Shown one piece after another: positions 1-5,619 of a DNA stretch of 7,413 nucleotides; the first letter of the stretch is position 1; the number at the start of each line of letters is the position of its first letter. The notes under the pieces were generated by a model. That model searched no databases, was not told the origin of the DNA, and was given only the letters and a program-made list of their open reading frames with translations. Origin of the DNA: Verrucomicrobiota bacterium (GTDB taxonomy: Bacteria; Verrucomicrobiota; Verrucomicrobiia; Chthoniobacterales; UBA6821); NCBI GenBank assembly GCA_016871655.1, contig VHCR01000069.1, positions 1 to 7,413 of the forward strand, read 5' to 3'. The translations under genes and the position numbers were made by a program.

Positions 1-16
1 TTAAAAAAAAATTCAA

Positions 17-22
17 TAAAAT
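17..22 (+). promoter_or_regulatory. Possible -10 element upstream of the kinase gene
   Basis: The hexamer TAAAAT matches the sigma-70 -10 consensus TATAAT at five of six positions and lies 14 bp before the kinase start codon, in a very A/T-rich leader. The matching -35 element would fall outside the window, so the promoter cannot be confirmed. In such AT-rich sequence a chance match is likely. Confidence 0.2.
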
Positions 23-36
23 CTTGATTCATTACT

Positions 37-1581
37 ATGGAATTAGCATCCAGCCTTAGCGAAATAGGGAACCAAATTTCACTACCATCAGCAGAGGGCA
101 CATCTAAAAAACGCGCCCTCCCTCCTGCTTCTAAGCTTTCTGCAGAAGCTTTGCCGTCCTTAAAATTAAGACGCACCCCAACTAGTCAGGCCTCCTTGTC
201 ATCGAATGACTTGACTGGTTCACACACCGACCTTTCAAGCCTTTCTGCTCTCCAAGGAAACTTTCCAACAGAAACAAAAGTGCATGAAAGTTTGAGAGCG
301 TACGTATACCCTTCCACAGCTTCAAACTCCTCTCCTTTTCTATTACCCCCAAGTGCAGCATTTCGCTCTTCAACAGCAGAAACAGAAAAAACGCTCGATA
401 ATGATTATTCTGACACAGACACCACTATTACAGAGCTAGCGCAAACCTCTCCTGTTATTTCCTCACCAACTTCTGAGGAAAGCGTTACAGAGGACCTTCC
501 CGATTGGGCTTTCCAAGAACCGGAAGATGTGACACATCTTGAAAATTCTAATGATATTTTGGCAAGCAAGGGGATTCAGCGCTCCCCTCAATTTTTTGGC
601 AAAGGAAATTTCGGAAGAGTCTATGCTGCCACGATTCGAGACAGCCCTAAACCTTACCTCTATAAACATTATTTAAAACCAGTTTCTTTTGACCATGCTG
701 AGGGAAAATTCTGGCGACAAAGTGATTTTGCAGCTTCACGTTTGCATGACATTCCTCATTTGGTAAAACCACTTTTTTTTATTGTCGTGGTTAAAGGATC
801 CGATGGATCTCAAAAAAAAGTTTTCCTTCCTGCGAGTAAAGTTCAGCAATTTGGACAATCGCTGCCCCCCGGAAGCAAAGTTTTTTTACAAGGCCAGTTG
901 ATGGAAAAAGCCCTCGGTCGTCCGCTTGACGCATGGAGAGAAAGCGGTCTTATGACCCTCTCTCCTGATAGAGACCATTTCCGTAATATCGCCATAGGCT
1001 TGCAGCGTTTTCTGACTGCATCGCGTCCTCACAACCTTATGCATCGTGACTTAAGCCTCTCCAATATCATTTACGATAAAGAGAGCCGAAGAGTGAGCAT
1101 TATTGATCTCGGTCAAGGGCTACGTTTGAGAAGCCGCGGAAAAGCTGAGGAAACAATGAAAAATAAAATTTCTCCAAATCCAGCTACTTCAAAAGTTTTC
1201 ACAGGAACCCCCGATTTCATGGCCCCTGCTGTCATTCATCAACAAGATTATGGAGCTGAAGTTGACACCGCAAGCGTAGCACTCCTTCTCTTAAATCTCG
1301 TTGACGAAGAAGATTTTGAAAATTTTTCGAGCAGCCGTTTTGCTCAGGTAGGACCTGACCCAAGTCAGCTTCAAGATCTTCATTTTGGAGGCAAAGATCC
1401 TGCTACTTTTTTGCAAACTTACTTAGAAAAAATTGCTCCCAACTCCAAAACCGAACGAATGCTTGAACGGTATCCAGCAGTAAGAGAAATTATCGATCTC
1501 GCCTTCCGCGCCTCGGCACCAGGAGCAGATGGGGAAGCCGCTTTTTCAGCCTTCCAAAGCCACCCTTATTTTGCGAGCTAG
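37..1581 (+). CDS. Divergent eukaryotic-type protein kinase with a long Ser/Thr-rich N-terminal region
   Basis: This 514-residue protein probably transfers phosphate from ATP to protein substrates, which are unknown. Residues 1-180 are low complexity: 48 of the first 150 are Ser or Thr, with no signal peptide or membrane segment. The kinase domain spans about 182-512. It shows a glycine-rich loop GKGNFGRV (188-195), a candidate ATP-binding Lys210, a catalytic loop HRDLSLSN (336-343, Asp338 and Asn343), a metal-binding DLG (357-359), GTPDFMAPA (390-398) and helix-F Asp410. It ends in FQSHPYF, as many kinase domains do. Three departures are visible: HRDLS instead of HRDLK, DLG instead of DFG, and APA instead of APE; no clear helix-C Glu is seen. 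No transmembrane or sensor segment follows, unlike PknB-type receptors. ATG 37 is the first in-frame start, but no good ribosome binding site precedes it. Kinase-fold membership is secure; activity and secretion are inference. Confidence 0.85.
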   Translation: MELASSLSEIGNQISLPSAEGTSKKRALPPASKLSAEALPSLKLRRTPTSQASLSSNDLTGSHTDLSSLSALQGNFPTETKVHESLRAYVYPSTASNSSPFLLPPSAAFRSSTAETEKTLDNDYSDTDTTITELAQTSPVISSPTSEESVTEDLPDWAFQEPEDVTHLENSNDILASKGIQRSPQFFGKGNFGRVYAATIRDSPKPYLYKHYLKPVSFDHAEGKFWRQSDFAASRLHDIPHLVKPLFFIVVVKGSDGSQKKVFLPASKVQQFGQSLPPGSKVFLQGQLMEKALGRPLDAWRESGLMTLSPDRDHFRNIAIGLQRFLTASRPHNLMHRDLSLSNIIYDKESRRVSIIDLGQGLRLRSRGKAEETMKNKISPNPATSKVFTGTPDFMAPAVIHQQDYGAEVDTASVALLLLNLVDEEDFENFSSSRFAQVGPDPSQLQDLHFGGKDPATFLQTYLEKIAPNSKTERMLERYPAVREIIDLAFRASAPGADGEAAFSAFQSHPYFAS

Positions 1582-1613
1582 TCATATAGTGTATTAAATT
1601 GAGCAGAGAAAGG

Positions 1614-1653
1614 ACAGAAAACGAAATTTGTTTTCTTCTTTATTGTTTTCTGT
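1614..1653 (+). terminator. Inverted repeat, weak terminator candidate after the kinase gene
   Basis: The arms ACAGAAAAC (1614-1622) and GTTTTCTGT (1645-1653) are perfect 9-bp inverted complements separated by 22 nt, and the right arm runs into T residues (1653-1656). It lies 32 bp after the kinase stop codon and 27 bp before the first transporter start. The stem is A/T-rich and the loop long, so a rho-independent terminator would be weak. It could instead be a regulatory site for the transporter pair, or chance. Confidence 0.3.
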
Positions 1654-1665
1654 TTTGTGACCTTT

Positions 1666-1669
1666 GGAG
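1666..1669 (+). promoter_or_regulatory. Shine-Dalgarno sequence that decides the start of the first transporter
   Basis: GGAG lies 11 nt before ATG 1681. A longer reading from GTG 1657 would put this motif inside the gene. The downstream paralogue also has exactly 15 residues from its Met to the conserved Asn-Tyr, matching the ATG 1681 start. Confidence 0.5.
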
Positions 1670-1680
1670 TAAATTGCTTT

Positions 1681-2643
1681 ATGTTTTCTTCCAAACAACT
1701 CTCAGTTTCCACGCTCGTTAATTACTTCCTCCTTTTTGGATGCGGGCTCATTTGGGGATCTCAATATCTGCTGAATAAAATCGCGCTTGAAAGTTTTTCT
1801 ACTTGGACCATCGCAGCAGGAAGAGTTGGAATTGGCGCTCTCACGCTCACCGTGCTATTGTTAGCTCGTGCTGAAAAATCGACTGCGTCCACTGCCTCTT
1901 TTTGGACATCATTTCCTGATTTTCTCCTCATCGGTTTTTTGGAGGCAACCCTTCCCTGCCTCCTCATCGCATGGGCTCAGAAACAGCTTCCTAGCAGCGT
2001 CACAGCAATCTTGATCGGAACCGTCCCTCTTTTTGCCACGCTCTTAGAACTGCTCTTGATCAAAGACCATACGGTCTCTTTCAAAAAAAGTTGCGGAATT
2101 GTTTTGGGATTTATTGGTGTGATTATCTTGATAGGTCCAGGACTTCTCTTGTCACATCTGCTCAATCTTTCTACAAAAGCATTTCCTCTCCTTCCTGTTT
2201 TTGCAGTCTTGGCTGGCGCTGCATGCTTTTCGGTTGCAATGCTTCTGATCAAGTTACGTCTTGGATCAAAATTTGGTCCCATTCAATCAGGACAAGGAAT
2301 TCTTTTAGGCGCCACCTCAACAGCATTACCTTTGATGCTTTGGATGACCTATCCCTGGAAATCGATTTCATTTTCTTCTAATGCTCCCGCTTTTTTTTCG
2401 ATTGTTCTTCTTGGTATTTTTTGTGGCGGCCTCGTCTACATTCTTTATGTTAAACTCATCAACCGCGCTGGCCCTAGCTTCGCTTCAACATGCAATTATC
2501 TCGTTCCACCCATCGGCGCTTTTCTTGGTATTGTTTTTTGTGGAGAAAAAATGACCCCCAACATAGTCGGTGCTTTAGCTCTTATTTTGGTGGCACTTTG
2601 GCTCTCTCATGAAAAGAAAAAATCAACTTTTCTCTCCTTATGA
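1681..2643 (+). CDS. EamA/DMT-family transporter, first of a tandem pair
   Basis: This 320-residue inner-membrane protein belongs to the drug/metabolite transporter superfamily, whose EamA members mostly export amino acids or other small metabolites. The substrate cannot be read from sequence. About ten hydrophobic helices are visible, near residues 12-32, 42-62, 80-98, 104-127, 137-155, 172-192, 203-222, 237-256, 265-287 and 293-309, which is the usual two-times-five EamA layout. The first helix carries the typical GLIWGSQY, and each half ends in a GFIGVIIL- or GALALILV-type helix. The C-terminus is a short Lys-rich tail. ATG 1681 is preferred over GTG 1657 because of the GGAG before it and agreement with its paralogue. 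Its stop overlaps the next start (ATGA), so the two are probably co-transcribed and translationally coupled. The family call is strong. Confidence 0.88.
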   Translation: MFSSKQLSVSTLVNYFLLFGCGLIWGSQYLLNKIALESFSTWTIAAGRVGIGALTLTVLLLARAEKSTASTASFWTSFPDFLLIGFLEATLPCLLIAWAQKQLPSSVTAILIGTVPLFATLLELLLIKDHTVSFKKSCGIVLGFIGVIILIGPGLLLSHLLNLSTKAFPLLPVFAVLAGAACFSVAMLLIKLRLGSKFGPIQSGQGILLGATSTALPLMLWMTYPWKSISFSSNAPAFFSIVLLGIFCGGLVYILYVKLINRAGPSFASTCNYLVPPIGAFLGIVFCGEKMTPNIVGALALILVALWLSHEKKKSTFLSL

Positions 2644-3590
2644 CCGCTTCGTCTCGTTCTCGTTCTTTTATTTTTATTAACTACCTCCTCCTCTTTGGAG
2701 CAGGCTTCATTTGGGGCTCGCAGTACATTTTAACCAAATTTGCCCTTGTCAGCTTTTCCACAACAACCATTGCTGGCGGAAGAATCGGCATTGGCGCTCT
2801 CTTGTTAACATTCCTCTTGAAAACTGGCATTGAACCTCTTGAACAATCAAAAACTTTTTTTTGGAAATCACTCCCAGATTTTCTTCTCATTGGACTTTTG
2901 GAAGCAACGCTTCCTTGTGTACTCATTGCCTGGGCGCAATTGCGCTTAGCAAGCAGTGTAACCGCTGTTTTAATTGGCACTGTTCCTCTTTTTGCAACAA
3001 TACTAGAAGCTTTATTTGTACCGGGTTCAACCATCAGCCTTAAAAAAGGAAGCGGTATCTTTTTAGGCTTTGTTGGTGTCACTGTTTTGATTGCTCCTAA
3101 TTTTCATGAAGCATCACTTTCCCCTACTCACGGTTCTTCGGTAGTACTTCCAGTCTTAGCAGGTCTTATTTCAGCGCTTTGTTTTGCACTCGCCATGCTC
3201 TTGATCAAAATTCGCTTGGACACTCGCTTCGGGCCCATTCGCTCTGCACAAGGAATTTTAACAGGCGCTGCAATCACAATTCTTCCATGGGCTTGTTGGA
3301 TTAGTAAGCCTTGGAAGATAACCGCATTTCATCCGACGTGCTCAGCCGTCATTGCTTTGATAGCACTTGGAATTTTTTGTGGAGGATTGGTCTACACGCT
3401 TTTTATTGTCCTCATCAATCGAGCAGGACCAAGCTTTGCTTCTACATGCAACTATCTTGTCCCTCCAACTGGAGCTTTCTTAGGCATTGCATTCTGCGGA
3501 GAAAAATTAACTTCTCCTCTGCTCTACTCGCTTGTGTTGATTTTATTTTCTCTCTGGCTTTTCAGTGGAACAAAAAAGTCTGCACACTAA
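2640..3590 (+). CDS. EamA/DMT-family transporter, second of a tandem pair
   Basis: This 316-residue membrane protein is a close paralogue of the gene before it. The two align without gaps to about residue 150. I count 35 of 50 identities over residues 11-60 and 39 of 50 over 71-120, and a 19-residue stretch ending NYLVPP near residue 275 is identical. Ten helices and the helix-1 motif GFIWGSQY are present, so it is probably also an inner-membrane exporter of small metabolites, with unknown substrate. The main divergence is in the loop at about residues 153-170 and in the C-terminal tail, where substrate range or partner contacts could differ. Its ATG overlaps the upstream TGA and no strong ribosome binding site precedes it, so translation probably depends on ribosomes finishing the first gene. 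Its last 48 bp overlap the convergent glycosyltransferase gene. Confidence 0.88.
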   Translation: MTASSRSRSFIFINYLLLFGAGFIWGSQYILTKFALVSFSTTTIAGGRIGIGALLLTFLLKTGIEPLEQSKTFFWKSLPDFLLIGLLEATLPCVLIAWAQLRLASSVTAVLIGTVPLFATILEALFVPGSTISLKKGSGIFLGFVGVTVLIAPNFHEASLSPTHGSSVVLPVLAGLISALCFALAMLLIKIRLDTRFGPIRSAQGILTGAAITILPWACWISKPWKITAFHPTCSAVIALIALGIFCGGLVYTLFIVLINRAGPSFASTCNYLVPPTGAFLGIAFCGEKLTSPLLYSLVLILFSLWLFSGTKKSAH

Positions 3591-4334
3591 TTTCAATTTG
3601 AGAAAATAAAATCCCCGTGCGATCCAGCGTGCAATCTCATTCACGGCTTGATACGGGTAGGTTGTCAAGTATCGCTGCAATGTAGAGAGTTTTGGTTGAG
3701 AGTTTTTTTGAATCGCGCTCTCAAATTTTTCATCTGCTTGAGAAATAGGAAATGGAGCAACAGCCAGTGCTTTTAATCCGAAATTCCATTCGCGATCGAT
3801 AGCATGATCCCATGGAAGCCACAGCGGTAATAACTCTCGAACAAGAATAGAAGCCGCTTTCCGATCAATTAAATAAGCACCTGCCCCTTTTAGTCGTCCA
3901 ATATGCAATGTTAAAGAATAACCCTGGAAAAGTTGTTTCACTTGGAGCGGTTGACCTTCACTCAGTCCTGTCAGACGGAGAATATTCCAGCACGATGAAT
4001 TGGCGAGTGCAGCCTCAACAACTTCCTTACATTCAGCTTTCAAAAAAAGATCGTCTTCACAAATCATGCCAAAGTCGTCGTTGCTCTCTAAAAAAGCCTT
4101 CATCGCTTTGAGATGGCTTAAGTAGCAGGCTACTTCAAAAATATTGACCTTCCGTCCATGAAAACGCCTAAATTTTTTTTCATGAAAATCTGGATGCGGC
4201 AATATTAACTCATTTCCATCAACAGCAGAAACTCGAACATTAGAAATTCCAGCCTCCATAAAAGTTTTGGACATATGCTCCCAGCGCTCAGCAGCTCGAT
4301 CGAGATTGATGATGTAGGCACGCCACGACTTCAT
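3543..4334 (-). CDS. Glycosyltransferase family 25 protein (LPS/surface glycan type)
   Basis: This 263-residue protein fits glycosyltransferase family 25, which in Gram-negative bacteria includes LpsA/Lex2B-type enzymes adding hexoses to the LPS core or lipooligosaccharide. The opening YIINLDRAAERW (7-18) is the family N-terminal signature. FEVACYLSH (66-74) matches the conserved GE(I/V)xCxxSH region. ICEDDLFL (91-98) holds the acidic EDD motif expected to bind metal and nucleotide sugar. GAGAYLIDRKAA (150-161) and PWDHAIDREW (174-183) match later conserved blocks. There is no signal peptide, so it should act on the cytoplasmic face of the membrane; the C-terminal 30 residues alternate aromatic and basic residues and might aid membrane contact. 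It starts 43 bp after the synthase gene on the same strand, suggesting an operon. No clear ribosome binding site precedes the ATG. Sugar donor and acceptor are unknown. Confidence 0.85.
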   Translation of the reverse strand: MKSWRAYIINLDRAAERWEHMSKTFMEAGISNVRVSAVDGNELILPHPDFHEKKFRRFHGRKVNIFEVACYLSHLKAMKAFLESNDDFGMICEDDLFLKAECKEVVEAALANSSCWNILRLTGLSEGQPLQVKQLFQGYSLTLHIGRLKGAGAYLIDRKAASILVRELLPLWLPWDHAIDREWNFGLKALAVAPFPISQADEKFESAIQKNSQPKLSTLQRYLTTYPYQAVNEIARWIARGFYFLKLKLVCRLFCSTEKPERK

Positions 4335-4349
4335 GGACCCAGAGTATCG

Positions 4350-4370
4350 GCTACAGGCTATAGACTACAG
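4350..4370. repeat. Three imperfect 7-bp tandem units between the synthase and glycosyltransferase genes
   Basis: Reading the + strand, GCTACAG, GCTATAG and ACTACAG follow each other directly, with one or two differences between neighbouring units. They fill half of the 43-bp intergenic gap, just upstream of the glycosyltransferase start. Function is unknown. A change in unit number would not shift a reading frame because the repeat is outside both genes, but it would alter spacing upstream of the start. Confidence 0.4.
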
Positions 4371-4377
4371 AAAAAAA

Positions 4378-5574
4378 TTACGGCTCAATCACGATGCTCG
4401 AAACATTCCCCCAAAATCCAGAATTCAGACAAATAGCAGGAGCCCCTGCCAAAGCCTCTCCGCGACTGATGCGGATCTTGCAAGCTGGGTCAAGATGATG
4501 ACAGTGCGTGATGGCTGGCACCCAACCGTACTGCATCGTTTTCAAAGCAAGGATCAGTTGAAAAAGCGGAGAGGCCCCCAAAACATGTCCCGTAATAGCT
4601 TTATTCGCCCACACGATCGGCTGCTGCGATGGTTTTCCAAAAATGGCTTGGACGGCATGACTTTCGGTCAGATCATTTTGCTTAGTTCCCGTTCCATGAA
4701 GATGGAGCGATTGGATACTCTTAGCATCTAGCTTTGACTGCTCCAGCGATTTTTTTAAAACTTGCTGTAAGGCCGTTCCATTGAGATCAAGGCTGGCGCG
4801 TCGACCAGGATGACTTTGTAAGGCAACAGCCTTGAGCTTCCCCAAAATAGGAGCCTGGCGTTTCAGTGCTAACTTTTCAGATTCCAAGAGAACAACCGCA
4901 GCTCCTTCTCCCAAAACGGTTCCAGCACGATCACAATCAAAAGGTCTAAGCGCTGCTGAAGATTCTTGCTGATGAGCAAGAACGCCTGCTGCCTCATACT
5001 GTTCTAAAATAGAATCCGTTAAGGGAGCGTCTACTCCCCCAACCAAGACTAAGTCAAGCTCACCTGATCGAATTAATTGTTCTCCCATCGCCAGTGCTGT
5101 AGCTCCCGACGTGCACGTAGAGGCAACAACAAATGATGGTCCCTCGATAGAAAAAGCTGTCGCAAGAATTCCTGCCATTGAAGAACCGGTACTGTAAACG
5201 GCAGAGCTTGGTTTTTTCTTCCAAGAATCAGCATGCTCCTCTTGCAACATCACTGGGCCACGCGAACTTCCAATAACGATCCCAATGCGATCGGCTGAAT
5301 AAGTTGATTCGATCAGCTGCGCTACTTCCCAAGCCTCACGCCCAGCTGCCAAGAGAAGTTGAGCCGTTCGATCGGCCTGACGTAAGAGGTGCTGATCTTT
5401 TTTTGAAAAATTTGGCAGCTCTGACCGATAGACAGGAAGAGCAAGATCTTCCTTTTTGAAATGACACAGCTCAGCCTTTGCACGTCCTTGGAACGCGCTT
5501 TGCCACAGTTCTTCGATATTTTTTCCGCCAGCAGAAACAGAGCCTACTCCAGTGATTATGATAGAATTTTTCAT
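4378..5574 (-). CDS. Beta-ketoacyl-ACP synthase family protein (FabF-like)
   Basis: This 398-residue thiolase-fold enzyme is expected to condense an acyl thioester with malonyl-ACP, as in fatty-acid or polyketide elongation. The Cys-His-His triad is visible: Cys154 in ASTCTSGATA, His293 in LHGTGTKQND and His330 in KAITGHVLGAS, with Lys325. RPFDCDRAGTVLGEGAA (210-226) is a classic family block. The C-terminal loop, usually NSFGFGGTN in FabF, reads NSGFWGN (residues 384-390), which is unusual and borders the active site. The start at 5574 gives MKNSIIITGVGSVSAGG, where family members normally begin; an in-frame ATG at 5628 would add 18 residues without homology-like features and would collide with the RNase R start. 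No acyl carrier protein, ketoreductase or other fatty-acid gene is nearby, so it is probably not the housekeeping FabF. It is probably co-transcribed with the glycosyltransferase. The product is unknown. Confidence 0.88.
   Translation of the reverse strand: MKNSIIITGVGSVSAGGKNIEELWQSAFQGRAKAELCHFKKEDLALPVYRSELPNFSKKDQHLLRQADRTAQLLLAAGREAWEVAQLIESTYSADRIGIVIGSSRGPVMLQEEHADSWKKKPSSAVYSTGSSMAGILATAFSIEGPSFVVASTCTSGATALAMGEQLIRSGELDLVLVGGVDAPLTDSILEQYEAAGVLAHQQESSAALRPFDCDRAGTVLGEGAAVVLLESEKLALKRQAPILGKLKAVALQSHPGRRASLDLNGTALQQVLKKSLEQSKLDAKSIQSLHLHGTGTKQNDLTESHAVQAIFGKPSQQPIVWANKAITGHVLGASPLFQLILALKTMQYGWVPAITHCHHLDPACKIRISRGEALAGAPAICLNSGFWGNVSSIVIEP
5557..5562 (+). promoter_or_regulatory. Possible -10 element for RNase R, inside the synthase gene
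   Basis: TATGAT matches the -10 consensus at five of six positions and lies 57 bp before GTG 5620. GAAACA (5534-5539), 17 bp upstream, matches the -35 consensus at only three of six positions. TAGAAT (5562-5567) is an alternative -10. If real, the promoter lies antisense to the first codons of the synthase gene. The intergenic gap 5575-5619 itself has no better pair in the + direction. Confidence 0.22.
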
Positions 5575-5619
5575 TTTGTTATTGGCGAAATTTTTTGGAG
5601 CCGTGATGATGGCGCTGTG

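Noticed and set aside
1657..1680. GTG 1657 as the start of the first transporter
   Set aside because: The GGAG at 1666-1669 would lie inside the gene, and the paralogue's N-terminus lines up exactly with ATG 1681.
1582..1680. Sigma-70 promoter for the transporter pair
   Set aside because: TTGAGC (1599-1604) is a fair -35 match, but the hexamer 17 bp downstream (CGAAAT) is a poor -10, and TATAGT (1585-1590) lacks a -35. Nothing better than chance was seen.
1977..2282. 101-residue - strand open frame inside the first transporter
   Set aside because: Its translation is low-complexity and basic, as expected from the complement of hydrophobic codons; the paralogous gene has a similar shadow frame at 2681-3082.
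2091..2381. 96-residue + strand open frame inside the first transporter in another phase
   Set aside because: The transporter frame is continuous here with all its helices, so no frameshift needs explaining, and this frame shows no domain.
4333..4731. 132-residue + strand open frame antisense to the synthase
   Set aside because: It lies almost wholly within the complement of a well-supported gene, has no recognisable domain, and its composition is that of a shadow frame.
5461..5619. Upstream in-frame extension of RNase R from ATG 5461
   Set aside because: It would overlap the first 114 bp of the opposite-strand synthase gene, which has strong family motifs. The added residues resemble no RNase R N-terminus, and no ribosome binding site precedes the ATG.
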